A stretch of 64,000 nt of DNA from CAVPJC01 sp963705155 (lineage in GTDB: Bacteria > Chloroflexota > Anaerolineae > Anaerolineales > UBA4823), in assembly GCA_963705155.1 (NCBI GenBank), contig CAVPJC010000004.1:62001-126000 (forward strand), given 5' to 3'. Below, in pieces: positions 27,008 to 36,590 of this stretch. Within the stretch, counting starts at the first letter, position 1, and each line of letters opens with the position of its first letter. The position numbers and the translations under genes were made by a program. The notes under the pieces are model-generated. The model was not told where the DNA came from. It saw nothing but the letters and a program-made list of their open reading frames with translations, and did not search any database.

Positions 27008-28310
27008 AAAAAATCTACCGTGTATTTGCTGTATTAGCCATCCTATCGATGGTGGTTGCGGCCTGTGTCTCTGCGGAGACGCCTCAACCCCAGGCAACCG
27101 AGGCGCCTGCGGCCGTAACACAGGCCCCGGCTGGAACTACAAAAGTGGATGTTGTGAAAGTAGGAGCACTGTATCCCCTGACCGGTGCAGATGCCGGCTG
27201 GGCGGGCGATCCATACATCAAATCGCACCAGCTCGCCATTGACGAGATCAATGCTGCCGGCGGGATTGCCTGTATGGGCGGCGCCAAGCTCGAACTGGTG
27301 AATGGCGATACCCAGGGCAAGGCCGAAGCTGGCAACTCTGAAATGGAACGCCTGATCACCAAGGAAGGCGTGGTTGCAGTGATGGGTTCCGCATTGAGCG
27401 GCACGACCCTGCCTGCTTCGGAGATTTCGGAAAAATACCAGGTACCCTATATCGTTCCGAACGCTCTGGATGGCTTGATCACGGATCGCGGCATGAAGTT
27501 TGTCTTCCAAACGGTATCCACCCTGCAGCAGTGGGGCGCGGATGATGCCCAATGGGCAAAAGATCACGGCGTCAAGACGGCCGTCATCACCGTGCCCAAC
27601 TTCACCTTCGGTGCAGAAGTGGAAGATACCTGGAAGAAAGGCATCGCAGCTTCTGGCATTGAGCTCCTGGAGAGCTTTACCTATGAAGCCAGCTCCCAGG
27701 ATTTCACCGACACCATCCTGCGTGTCAAACAGCTTGATCCCGATGCATGGTTCCTGCTCGGCAACAACCAGGCGCCCCAAATTATCAAGCAGTCTAAAGA
27801 GCAGGGTTACTACCCCAAGATGGGTATCATCACCCTGGGCGGCGGTTTTTCCACCACCTTCTTCCTGAACGAAGTTGGCGGGGCTCCGATGGCTGATGGT
27901 ATCATCGTCACCTCCGACTTTGCTCCGATCAGCAAGCTGAATGTAAGCGATGATTTCAAGAAGAAGTTTGCCGATTACACCGGTCAGGAACTGGGCGGCA
28001 CCTACAACACGACCTATGCCTCGACCTGGCTGTTGGCCGATGCCCTGGAGAAATCCTGCTCCACCGACCCGAAAGCCCTGGCAGAAGCGCTGCGCACCAC
28101 CACCTTCAAAGGCGGCAAGTGGGCGTTCCAGTGGCCCGAAGTGTCCTTTGACGAAAAAGGCCGCCTGACACAGGCTGCCTCCGTCATTGGTCAGTGGCAA
28201 GACGGCAAGCAGGTCGCCATCTGGCCGGATAACCTGGCCGCTGGCCAGGCAGTTTGGCCCGTGCCCGGTTGGGATGCTCGTGAAGGCGGCATTGGCGCTT
28301 CCGCCGGTTG
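27004..28310 (+). CDS. Branched-chain-amino-acid-type (Peripla_BP_6) binding lipoprotein, C-terminus runs into next gene
   Basis: ATG 27004 starts a lipoprotein signal (VLAILSMVVAAC) and a Pro/Thr/Ala linker (ETPQPQATEAPAAV). The mature part is a Liv-type receptor: VKVGALYPLTGADAGWAG, SHQLAIDEINAAGGI, VVAVMGSALSGTTLPASEISEKYQVPYI, and an end AVWPVPGWDARE typical of the family. No stop codon follows; the frame continues into out-of-frame sequence of the next receptor after about 28305. Either about 100-200 bases (stop, gap, next signal peptide) are missing from the sequence, or the two receptors are truly fused. It is the receptor for the livHMGF-type genes at 33125-36482. Confidence 0.85.
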
Positions 28311-29360
28311 TGGAAGCCACCCCCGATCCAGCCCTGGCATCGGATTACTCTCAGGCCCTGCTGAAGGATGCCGCCACCGCGGTTGATACATCCGCATTAC
28401 AAGAAAGATGGCCCGTACACCATCGCCGTCTCGCAGCAAGACCCCAGCAATGGTTGGGGCAACACCTACAACGTAACCATCGCGGCGTACGGTGAAGAAC
28501 TGCTGGCTGCTGGCAAGCTTGCCAAGCCCCTGCTGTTCTCTGCCACCAATGATGCCAACCAGCAAATCAGCGACATCGAGAACTTCATCGAGCAGAAACC
28601 GGACGCCATCGTGGTGGAACCGCTCGGCCGTGCAGCTTCAACGGCGGTCATCAAGCGCGCCCTCGACGCCGGTATCCCGGTTGTGCTGTGCGCCAATGGT
28701 ATCGAAGGCGAAGATTTCACCACCCGTGTGGATATCGACTTCTACGAAGTGGCTTACAGATCGGGTGAAGGCCTGGCCCAGTTGATGGGCGGCAAAGGCA
28801 AGGTGATCTTCTTCAACGGCATCGCCGGTGTGGACTCCACCGAAACCTGGCGTGCTGCTGCCATGGATGCATTGAGCAAATACCCTGACATCGAAATCAT
28901 CGCCGAAGAGTACGCTCAGTGGAACATTGCAACGGCAAAGCAGAAAATGGAAGCCTTGATGGCTGCCAACCCGCAGATCGACGGCGTTTGGGCCGGCGGC
29001 GGCGAAATGGCACTCGGCGCGGCCCTGGCTTACCAGGATGCTGGCAAAGACGCCCCCAAGTTCGCCATGGTCAACGTCCCGAACGGCTTCCTGCGCCTGG
29101 CGCAGGAATTCAAGTACGAGTTCGTCGGGTCTCCTGATCCGCCGTCCATGTCGAAGTACTGCCTGCAGACGGCCATCGATATCCTGGAAGGCAAGCCGGT
29201 CACCAAGTTCATCAGCCTGCGCACCCTGATGGATGGCGCAGATCCTTACGATCACACCGATTTCATTCAGTGGTACGTTCCTGAACTGAACGACGACTTC
29301 ATCCCACCAGCCACGGTGGATGTGAAGTACTACGTCGACGGTGGTTTCGGGCGCAAGTAA
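28306..29360 (+). CDS. Ribose-type (Peripla_BP_4) binding protein lacking a signal peptide as sequenced
   Basis: From about 28309 a different frame reads VVEATPDPALASDYSQALL, which looks like the linker behind a lipobox, and a second indel at about 28393 moves to the frame HYKKDGPYTIAVSQQDPSNG that runs to TAA 29360. The body is an RbsB-like receptor: DIENFIEQKPDAIVVEPLG, ALDAGIPVVLCANGIEG, GKVIFFNGIAGVDST, IDGVWAGGGEMALGAALAYQ. No start codon, ribosome site or signal peptide is visible at its head. It should serve the RbsA/RbsC-type proteins just downstream. See the adjoining receptor for the fusion-versus-deletion question. Confidence 0.8.
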
Positions 29361-29378
29361 GCGTTACCCTTGGTAGTT

Positions 29379-29408
29379 ATGCCTGCCGGAGCATGCTCCG
29401 GCAGGCAT
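29379..29408 (+). other. Perfect 30-base palindrome between receptor and ATPase genes
   Basis: Arms ATGCCTGCCGGAGC (29379-29392) and GCTCCGGCAGGCAT (29395-29408) are fully complementary with only AT between them. No T-tract follows. Like the hairpin at 504-526 it lies between a receptor gene and its ATPase gene and is probably a stabiliser or partial terminator. Confidence 0.65.
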
Positions 29409-29504
29409 GCTGTCATCTCGCAAATCATGACAGATGTGGGATGATCATCATCTTTCATTATCCTTGGTCATCGTGGTAGACTGTCACTGAAGGCAGGCAA
29501 AACA

Positions 29505-31046
29505 ATGGCAGCATCTGTAGACCCCACCCGCTCCACCCATACGATACTATCTCTAAAATCTATCAGCAAGACCTTTGGCGGCATTCACGCCCTGGCGGAT
29601 GTCTCCTTTGACCTGCGTGAGGGCGAGATCCACGCGCTGGTAGGGGAAAACGGCGCCGGAAAATCGACCTTGATCAAGATCATCACAGGCGCATACACCC
29701 CGGATACCGGTGCAATTAAGATTGGCGGTAAGGAATTCGGGAGTTTAAGCCCCGAGCTGGCCCGCCGCCTGGGTGTGGGTGTTGTTTACCAGGAGTTCAA
29801 CTTGCTGCCAGAGCTCTCGGTGGCAGAGAATATTTTCCTGTATGCTCCGCCGCAAGGACGTTTTGGATTGATCGATATCCGTTCCCGAGCCGCACAGGCT
29901 AAACAGATGTTGGAACGATTGGGAGCGCATACCCATATTAACCCTTACGAACTGGTAAAGAACCTGACGGTGGGCGAGCAGCAAATCGTGGAAATCGCCA
30001 AAGCGCTGGCGACCAACGCGCACATTCTCATCATGGATGAGCCATCGGCAGTTTTGCCCAGCCGGGATCTGGACCGGCTCTTTGCGGTCATTAAAGCGCT
30101 GCGGGCTGAAGGGCATGGCATTATTTATATTTCTCATCGCCTGAACGAGGTTTTTGAACTGGCCGATCGGGTCACCGTGCTCAAGGATGGGCAGACGATG
30201 GCGACCAAAGATGTTGCAGAAACCAACGATACCGATCTGGTTCGACTGATGGTAGGGCGCTCCTTGACGGATATGTATTCCGTTTCTGAAAGCTCGCCAG
30301 GCGCCGTGCTGCTGGAAGTACGTGATCTGTGTGTCGATGGTACGGTTTTTAATGTCAATTTTCAGGTGCGCGAAGGTGAGGTGGTTGGACTGGCGGGTCT
30401 TGGGGGGAGCGGCCGTACCACAATCTGCCGCGGGTTGGTGGGGCTGGCCAATATCCGTTCCGGTCAAATCAACTACCAGGGCAAACCCGTGCCGCGCACA
30501 CCTCAGGCTGCGGCGCAAGCCGGCCTGGTGCTGATCCCTGAAGACCGCAAAGCATTTGGACTGGTATTGAACCAGACCATGCGTTTTAACCTGGCGCTTC
30601 CCAATCTTCTTCAGTTCCAGCGCCTGGGTGTGCTGCGTTCCGGCATCGAGAACCAGGCAGTGCAAAAAGCGATTTCTGATATTCAAATCCGTCCGCCATC
30701 TCCGGAACTATCCACTGAAAATCTGAGCGGTGGAAACCAGCAAAAGGTAGTGGTAGGGAAGTGGTTGCTGGCCAATCCCAAACTTGTGATCTTCGATGAG
30801 CCCACGCGTGGGGTGGATGTAGGCGCCAAAGCCGAGATATACCTGCGCATCCGCGAGCTTACCAGCCGGGGTGTGGCTATACTAATGGCGTCTTCAGAAC
30901 TGCCCGAATTGATCGGTATGAGTGACCGGATTCTGGTTTTTTATGAAGGGCGAATTGCTGGAGAGCTTGCCAGGGAAGAATTTTCCGAAGAAGCAATTAT
31001 GCGCCTGGCGACTGGCACGCAAACAGAGAGCATAACGGCCGGGTAA
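29505..31046 (+). CDS. Ribose-type ABC transporter ATP-binding protein (two NBDs)
   Basis: 513 residues, RbsA/MglA-like. NBD1 has GENGAGKST and LIMDEPSAVL; NBD2 has GLGGSGRTT, LSGGNQQKV and a normal Walker B IFDEPTRGVD (D431, E432), in contrast to the gene at 550. It lies between the receptor genes and two RbsC-type permeases. ATG 29505 is preceded by the weak GAAGGCAGG. This half of the operon should import a sugar, nucleoside or, by context, a ureide. Confidence 0.95.
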   Translation: MAASVDPTRSTHTILSLKSISKTFGGIHALADVSFDLREGEIHALVGENGAGKSTLIKIITGAYTPDTGAIKIGGKEFGSLSPELARRLGVGVVYQEFNLLPELSVAENIFLYAPPQGRFGLIDIRSRAAQAKQMLERLGAHTHINPYELVKNLTVGEQQIVEIAKALATNAHILIMDEPSAVLPSRDLDRLFAVIKALRAEGHGIIYISHRLNEVFELADRVTVLKDGQTMATKDVAETNDTDLVRLMVGRSLTDMYSVSESSPGAVLLEVRDLCVDGTVFNVNFQVREGEVVGLAGLGGSGRTTICRGLVGLANIRSGQINYQGKPVPRTPQAAAQAGLVLIPEDRKAFGLVLNQTMRFNLALPNLLQFQRLGVLRSGIENQAVQKAISDIQIRPPSPELSTENLSGGNQQKVVVGKWLLANPKLVIFDEPTRGVDVGAKAEIYLRIRELTSRGVAILMASSELPELIGMSDRILVFYEGRIAGELAREEFSEEAIMRLATGTQTESITAG

Positions 31047-31101
31047 ATTTCGGGGAATTATCGCAGATGTACATGGTCACGGAAACACGAAAAGGTGCAC
31101 A

Positions 31102-32100
31102 ATGGCTGTAACCTATGAGAGCGCTGGCGGCGGGAGTGTGCCGCGTTCACGCCAGATATCGGTTTTCATTCGGAATAACGCCTCGATCCTGCTCATCTAC
31201 GGGATTATCCTTCTGATGGGTGTCACGGCTGCCATTTATGCCGAGAATTTTCGGACACCCTCCAACATGCTGAATATATTACGGCAGTCCATCATCCTGG
31301 GGCTGATTGCCATCGGTCAAAGCGTGGTTGTTCTGACCGGCGGGGCGGATATGTCGGTGGCGCAGATCGCCCGGATTGTAGCCCTGGTGGTGGCAACGAT
31401 TTTTAATCTGAATGACAGCAACCCGGCGTTGATCTTGCCGCTGGTTTTGTTGGGGTTGGGTATTGGTTTTGTGCTGGGCGGGATGAACGGTCTTTTAATT
31501 ACCCAAACGCATGCCAATCCTTTCATCATCACCTTTGGGATTGCGAATGTCTTGCGGGGTGTCAACCTGGCCATAGCCACCACGCCCATCCGTGGAATTC
31601 CAGAAATCTACCAGCAGATCTACACCGCAAAAATCGGTATCGTACCGGTGAATGTCATTATCATGGGTCTGGTCTGGCTGGCAGCCTATATGTTCACCAC
31701 GCGGGTACGGCTGGGGCGGTCTTTGTTTGCCGTGGGCGGCTCGGAGCGGGTTGCCCGGTTGTCTGCCGTTCGAGTGAACCGGACCCTGGTGGCGGCTTAT
31801 ATCTTCAGCGCCCTGTGCGCCTCACTGGCGGGTCTGTTCATCCTGGCCCGCACGGGCGTCGGCGACCCGGGCACAGCAGAGGGGATGGATTTTCAATCCA
31901 TTGTGGCGGTTGCGCTGGGAGGCATCAGTCTGTACGGCGGGCGGGGCTCCATGATGGGCACCCTGGGTGGGGTTTTACTGATTGCCATGCTATCCAACGT
32001 GTTCAATTTGATGCAGGTGAACATTTTCTACCAGCAGCTTCTGCTGGGGATCATTGTCCTGGTCGCCGTAGCGGCATATAAGTCACCGAGGTCGGCATGA
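31102..32100 (+). CDS. Ribose-type ABC transporter permease 1
   Basis: 332 residues, BPD_transp_2 family: membrane segments with GLIAIGQSVVVLTGGADMS, GGMNGLLITQTHANPFIITFG and AVGGSERVARLSAVRV. The stop overlaps the start of the second permease (ATGA), so the two are made in step and probably form a heterodimeric channel. Confidence 0.93.
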   Translation: MAVTYESAGGGSVPRSRQISVFIRNNASILLIYGIILLMGVTAAIYAENFRTPSNMLNILRQSIILGLIAIGQSVVVLTGGADMSVAQIARIVALVVATIFNLNDSNPALILPLVLLGLGIGFVLGGMNGLLITQTHANPFIITFGIANVLRGVNLAIATTPIRGIPEIYQQIYTAKIGIVPVNVIIMGLVWLAAYMFTTRVRLGRSLFAVGGSERVARLSAVRVNRTLVAAYIFSALCASLAGLFILARTGVGDPGTAEGMDFQSIVAVALGGISLYGGRGSMMGTLGGVLLIAMLSNVFNLMQVNIFYQQLLLGIIVLVAVAAYKSPRSA

Positions 32101-33104
32101 AAACGACATCTCTATTGCCAAAGGGTTTCAGCAGCTGGTTTTCGGGATTCCGGCCTTCTCCACGCATGGTGCGTGCTGTTGACCTGGCCGGGCAATGGGC
32201 AGCCCCGATTACGGTGGCGGTAGTGCTGGTGGTTGCCGCAATGATTGCCCCGGCTTTTTATAATCCCACCAATCTTAAAACGGTAGCTATTCAAATTGCT
32301 GTCCTGGGGATTGTTGCGACCGGGCAAACGCTGGTCTTGTTAGTGCGCTCGATCGATCTCTCGGTCAGCGCGGTGCTGGCTCTGGGGGCAGTAATCGTCG
32401 TTCAAACCGAGGCGGGCAATTCCATCTTCGTTTCTTTGATCCAGGCCTTTGCTGTAGCGGCGGTGGTGGGGCTGGCAAACGGATTTCTGATTACCAAACG
32501 GCAGGTGCCGCCCTTCATCGCAACCTACGGTATGCTGGTGTTTGTTTCGGGCGCCCGTCTTGCTTATACCAAAGGTCAGGCCAGCGGCACGGTTCCAGAT
32601 TTGCTGCGGGCGGTCAGTATCAGCCCGGTGGGTCCTATCCCGGCGGCGCTGGTGGTGTGGCTGGTGATCAGCGCGGTTGCCATCTTCATCCTGTGGTACA
32701 CCCGCTATGGCCGTTGGATCTACGCGGTGGGCGGCAATCCATCTGCGGCAAAATACGCCGGTATCCGTGTCGATGGGGTGATGATCGGGGCGCATGTGAT
32801 TTGTTCCATGCTGGCGCTTCTGGGCGGGTTGATCTTAAGTGGTTATATCGGCTATGTGGACCTGCGCCTGGGGGCAGATTACAACCTGAACTCGATTGCT
32901 GCGGCGATCGTCGGGGGGACAACCTTCACAGGCGGGCGCGGTAACCTGTTTGGTACGGCGGCAGGCGTGGCGCTGCTCATCTTGCTGCTGAACCTGGTGG
33001 TCGTCCTGGGGCTACCCATTCACTGGCAATACGCCATGCAAGGCCTGGTGCTCGTTCTGGCAACCGCATTGCAGGGTTTCCGTCAGTTCCTTCTCAGCCG
33101 TTAG
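32097..33104 (+). CDS. Ribose-type ABC transporter permease 2
   Basis: 335 residues of the same family: GIVATGQTLVLLVRSIDLSV, ANGFLITKRQVPPFIATYG, AVGGNPSAAKYAGIRVDG and IVGGTTFTGGRGNLFGT. It overlaps permease 1 by 4 bases. Paired RbsC-type permeases with one ATPase are also seen in nucleoside (NupPQ/YufPQ-like) importers, which is one alternative substrate class. Confidence 0.93.
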   Translation: MKTTSLLPKGFSSWFSGFRPSPRMVRAVDLAGQWAAPITVAVVLVVAAMIAPAFYNPTNLKTVAIQIAVLGIVATGQTLVLLVRSIDLSVSAVLALGAVIVVQTEAGNSIFVSLIQAFAVAAVVGLANGFLITKRQVPPFIATYGMLVFVSGARLAYTKGQASGTVPDLLRAVSISPVGPIPAALVVWLVISAVAIFILWYTRYGRWIYAVGGNPSAAKYAGIRVDGVMIGAHVICSMLALLGGLILSGYIGYVDLRLGADYNLNSIAAAIVGGTTFTGGRGNLFGTAAGVALLILLLNLVVVLGLPIHWQYAMQGLVLVLATALQGFRQFLLSR

Positions 33105-33124
33105 GTTTTATAAAGGAGAGTGTA

Positions 33125-33997
33125 GTGGACGCCCAGATATTTTTTCAGACCATCGTCAATGGCTTGTTCACAGGAGGTATCTATGCTCTGGTTGCGATTG
33201 GCCTGACACTGATATATGGTGTCATGTTGATCCTCAATTTTGCCCATGGCGAATTCCTCATGCTCGGTATGTACATCTCCTACTGGGCCTTCACGTTGTT
33301 CGGGTTGGATCCCTATCTCTCCGTACCAGCGGCAGCCATTTTGATATTTGTGCTGGGTGCAGCCATCCAACGCGGGTTGGTGCAGCGTGTGCTCAGCTCG
33401 CACCCGTTGAACCAGATCATCCTGCTGCTGGGGGTTTCCACCCTGACCATCGGGCTGGTGCAATTCTTCTGGACGGCGGAACCCCGGGCGATCCATATAC
33501 CGATTGAAACGGAAGTGATCTCGCTGATTGGGCTGCGTTTCAGTATCCCGCGCTTGATTGCTTTTTTCTCAGCTCTGGTTATTGCAGTAGCTTTGTTCCT
33601 GTTTCTGCAATATACAAAAACTGGAAAGGCAATCCGGGCGGTCTCCCAATCCCGTGACGCATCGCTGCTGATGGGGATCAATGTCAAATTCATCTATCTG
33701 CTGACCTTTGGGATTGGGGCTGCCGTGACCGCAGTGGGTGGTGTGCTCTTAACGCCCAATTACAAGCTGATTCCAACGGTCGGTCAGGCGTATTCGGTGA
33801 CCGCCTTTGTGGTGGTTGTGTTGGGCACGATGGGCAATTTCATCGGAGCCTTTTTGGGTGGATTGATCATCGGCGTGGTTGAGGCGTTTGCGGGTTTCCT
33901 GATTGGCGGTGATCTGAAAATAATCGCCAGTATGCTGGTCTTTATTCTCATTCTGCTCTTCAAGCCTTCGGGTTTGTTCGGAAGGAGGCGGGCATGA
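33125..33997 (+). CDS. livH: Branched-chain-amino-acid-type ABC permease
   Basis: 290 residues, LivH family: ALVAIGLTLIYGVMLILNFAHGEF is the classic motif, followed by IRAVSQSRDASLLMGINV and GTMGNFIGAFLGGLIIGVVE. It starts at GTG 33125, 7 bases after AAAGGAG. It ends inside the livM start (ATGA). LivH-type importers also carry urea, short-chain amides and aromatic acids, so the name does not fix the substrate. Confidence 0.94.
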   Translation: MDAQIFFQTIVNGLFTGGIYALVAIGLTLIYGVMLILNFAHGEFLMLGMYISYWAFTLFGLDPYLSVPAAAILIFVLGAAIQRGLVQRVLSSHPLNQIILLLGVSTLTIGLVQFFWTAEPRAIHIPIETEVISLIGLRFSIPRLIAFFSALVIAVALFLFLQYTKTGKAIRAVSQSRDASLLMGINVKFIYLLTFGIGAAVTAVGGVLLTPNYKLIPTVGQAYSVTAFVVVVLGTMGNFIGAFLGGLIIGVVEAFAGFLIGGDLKIIASMLVFILILLFKPSGLFGRRRA

Positions 33998-35049
33998 AAG
34001 CTGACACTGCTCAAACCCCGGCTGTTTCAAAATGGCGCAGCTGGTTGAAGACATTGATTTTGGATTGGGACCGCATGCAGGTGGTGTTTTGCTTTGTGCT
34101 CATTTTTCTGGTAGCCCTCTCACCGCTGGTGGTGCGTTCTCCTTACTACATGGGCATCATTATCCTGACGACGTTGTATGCTTTTACCGGCATTTCCTGG
34201 AACATCGTGGCAGGCTATGCCGGGCAGCTTTTAATCGCTCACGTCATATTCCTGGCGATCGGGGCTTATACAACGATTGTCTTGCTGGACACTTATCTGA
34301 TCAGCCCGTGGGTGGGTATCTTGCTCGGGGGTCTGGTAGCGGCATCTCTGGGGGTTGTAGTATCGCTGATCACACTGCGGTATGGATTGAAAGCAGACTA
34401 TTTTGCGCTGTTTACCATTGCTTTAATGGTCACGTTGAAAACCCTTTTCTTGAAATGGGATTTCGTGGGCGGTGCAATTGGCATGGGGCTCAGCCTGAGC
34501 AACCCCAGCCTGGATAAAATGATTTTTGCGAATAAGGAACCCTATTTATATATTGCCATAGGGTTGTTGACGATCGGTGTGCTGGTGCAGTTTTGGATTT
34601 ATCGGTCCAAAATGGGCAAGTATTTTATGGCGATCCGTGAAGACGAGGACGCAGCGGCGGCCCTGGGGGTGAATACCTCGCTGTATAAGATGTGGGCGGT
34701 TGTGATCAGCGCCGCCATGGCGGGGATCGGCGGCGGTTTTTATGCGATCTACGTGACCTTCGTCGAGCCGCCCCAGGTTTTCGATCTGGGTTTGAACGTT
34801 GAAATCATCATGGCAGCTCCCATCATTGGCGGGCTGGGCAGCCTGGCTGGCCCTGTGCTGGGCGCGTTTGTCAACAAGCCGCTGGCAGAGCTAACCCGAG
34901 GTTTGCTTTCGACATCACGAAGCGGCAGCAGCCTGATTGTTTACGGCTCATTCCTGATCCTGGCTATTCTCTTTCTACCGCGTGGTCTGACCGGTGTACT
35001 GCATTATTTTTACCTGAAGCTTCGCAATCGTTGGGAAGACCCCAAGTAG
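33994..35049 (+). CDS. livM: Branched-chain-amino-acid-type ABC permease
   Basis: 351 residues, LivM family: ALTGISWNIVAGYAGQL-type segment (FTGISWNIVAGYAGQLLIAH), KMGKYFMAIREDEDAAAALGVN and IIGGLGSLAGPVLGAFV. It overlaps livH by 4 bases and precedes the two ATPases. Confidence 0.94.
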   Translation: MKADTAQTPAVSKWRSWLKTLILDWDRMQVVFCFVLIFLVALSPLVVRSPYYMGIIILTTLYAFTGISWNIVAGYAGQLLIAHVIFLAIGAYTTIVLLDTYLISPWVGILLGGLVAASLGVVVSLITLRYGLKADYFALFTIALMVTLKTLFLKWDFVGGAIGMGLSLSNPSLDKMIFANKEPYLYIAIGLLTIGVLVQFWIYRSKMGKYFMAIREDEDAAAALGVNTSLYKMWAVVISAAMAGIGGGFYAIYVTFVEPPQVFDLGLNVEIIMAAPIIGGLGSLAGPVLGAFVNKPLAELTRGLLSTSRSGSSLIVYGSFLILAILFLPRGLTGVLHYFYLKLRNRWEDPK

Positions 35050-35062
35050 GGAGGGATGTATT

Positions 35063-35788
35063 ATGGCATTACTTGAAATCAATGGGATCACGAAGCGTTT
35101 CGGCGGCCTGACTGCCGTGGGTGATTTAAGCCTGAATGTAGACAGCGGCCAAATTGTGGCGCTGATCGGCCCGAATGGAGCCGGAAAAACCACGGCATTT
35201 AATATGATCGCCGGTTACTACAAACCCAATGCCGGCAAGGTCTTTTTCGATGGCAAGGATATCACCGGGCTGCGCCCCGACCAGATCTGTAAACGTGGCC
35301 TGGCGCGCACATTTCAGATCGTCCGGCCATTTCGGGGCATCACGGTTTTGGAAAACGTAATGGTCGGAGCTTATGCTCGCACCAATGATGCTCGTACGGC
35401 GCGCGCCAAAGCGGAACAGGCGCTGGATTTTATGGGAATGCGCCATTTAGGCGACCAGGTGGCCAGCGGATTGCCCATTGCCGGGCGCAAACGGTTGGAA
35501 ATCGCCCGCGCGTTGGCAACAGATCCAAAGATGATTCTGCTGGATGAAACCATGGCGGGCTTACGCCCGACCGAAGCCGAAGAAGTGATCGCCATGGTGC
35601 GCCGGATGGGCGAGCAGGGTATCGCCATTCTTTTGGTGGAACACGTGATGAAGGTGGTGATGTCACTTGCCGGGCGCATCGTTGTTCTGCATCACGGCGA
35701 AAAGATTGCAGAAGGCGAGCCAGCCAGGGTCGTTCAAGACCAGCAAGTCATTGATGCTTATTTAGGAGAAGCCAATGTTGCAGGTTAA
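35063..35788 (+). CDS. livG: Branched-chain-amino-acid-type ABC ATPase
   Basis: 241 residues: Walker A GPNGAGKTT, LivG-specific GLRPDQICKRGLARTFQIVRP, and a Walker B ILLDETMAGL in which the usual DEP is DET, as in many LivG proteins. The signature reads IAGRKRLEIARAL. It overlaps livF by 14 bases. ATG 35063 follows GGGAGGG. Confidence 0.94.
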   Translation: MALLEINGITKRFGGLTAVGDLSLNVDSGQIVALIGPNGAGKTTAFNMIAGYYKPNAGKVFFDGKDITGLRPDQICKRGLARTFQIVRPFRGITVLENVMVGAYARTNDARTARAKAEQALDFMGMRHLGDQVASGLPIAGRKRLEIARALATDPKMILLDETMAGLRPTEAEEVIAMVRRMGEQGIAILLVEHVMKVVMSLAGRIVVLHHGEKIAEGEPARVVQDQQVIDAYLGEANVAG

Positions 35789-36482
35789 TGGGATTGATGT
35801 TTTTTATGGCGATGCCCAGGTGTTGAAAGGCGTCACCCTGGATGCCAAGGATAAAGAGCTTGTGGCGGTAATCGGTGCGAATGGCGCCGGAAAGACCACA
35901 CTTATTCGAACAATCTCGGGGCTGCTCAAACCGCGCCATGGCTGGATCGATTTTGATGGAACGCGACTCAGCGAAATCGAAGCTTACCAGGTGGTGGCGC
36001 ACGGCATGGTGCAGGTGCCGGAGGGGCGTTTGCTCTTTCCGGAGATGAGCATCCTGGAAAATTTGCAGATGGGCGCCTTTCAAATCAAGGATAAGCGGGT
36101 ATACAGCGAGCATTTGCAGATGGTTTACGAGATGTTCCCACGCCTGAAAGAAAGGGAAAAACAGTTCGCCGGCACCCTCTCCGGCGGCGAGCAGCAGATG
36201 TTGGCGATTGGCCGGGCATTGATGTCTTCTCCGAAAATGATCCTGTTTGATGAGCCTTCATTGGGCCTGGCTCCAAAACTGGTGCAGTCAATATTTGAGA
36301 TGGTTGTGCGGATCAATAAAGAGCTGGGCATTACCATTCTTCTGGTCGAACAGAATGTCCAGCATTCTTGCCAGATTTCGGACCGGGCGTTTGTCATCGA
36401 AAACGGCGAGGTGGTTTTGCACGGGCGCGGAATAGACATGCTGGAAAATGAGCATGTCCGCCGGGCATATCTTGGTTTGTGA
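35775..36482 (+). CDS. livF: Branched-chain-amino-acid-type ABC ATPase
   Basis: 235 residues: Walker A GANGAGKTT, GMVQVPEGRLLFPEMSILENL, signature LSGGEQQMLAIGRAL, Walker B ILFDEPSLGLAP, and the switch LLVEQNVQ. It closes the Liv half of the operon and is followed by a structured gap. Confidence 0.95.
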   Translation: MLQVNGIDVFYGDAQVLKGVTLDAKDKELVAVIGANGAGKTTLIRTISGLLKPRHGWIDFDGTRLSEIEAYQVVAHGMVQVPEGRLLFPEMSILENLQMGAFQIKDKRVYSEHLQMVYEMFPRLKEREKQFAGTLSGGEQQMLAIGRALMSSPKMILFDEPSLGLAPKLVQSIFEMVVRINKELGITILLVEQNVQHSCQISDRAFVIENGEVVLHGRGIDMLENEHVRRAYLGL

Positions 36483-36575
36483 TCAAACCTTACAATTATA
36501 GGTGTTAGGCAGTTCAGGTGGGAATTGCCATCCTCCCCCAACTGCGTACGTCCTAAATATCTGGTGGGTTTGATC
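36481..36575 (+). ncRNA. Candidate structured element between livF and the amidohydrolase genes
   Basis: Nested complementary segments cover the 108-base gap: GATCAAACC (36481-36489) with GGTTTGATC (36567-36575); TTAGG (36505-36509) with CCTAA (36552-36556); CAGTT (36510-36514) with AACTG (36540-36544); and an inner GGGA/TCCC. They could fold into one long multi-bulged arm that ends 15 bases before ATG 36591. I recognise no known riboswitch. It may be an attenuator or a processing site. No homologues were checked. Confidence 0.4.
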
Positions 36576-36590
36576 TCTGGGGATTGAAAA

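Noticed and set aside
27043..28320. A 425-codon open frame on the minus strand
   Set aside because: It lies wholly opposite the receptor gene, shows no family motif or signal, and reflects codon bias of the + strand gene. Similar long antisense frames at 62894-63850 and 13741-14664 were rejected for the same reason.
29379..29408. Reading the palindrome as a Rho-independent terminator
   Set aside because: No T-tract follows, and the genes on both sides belong to one transporter.
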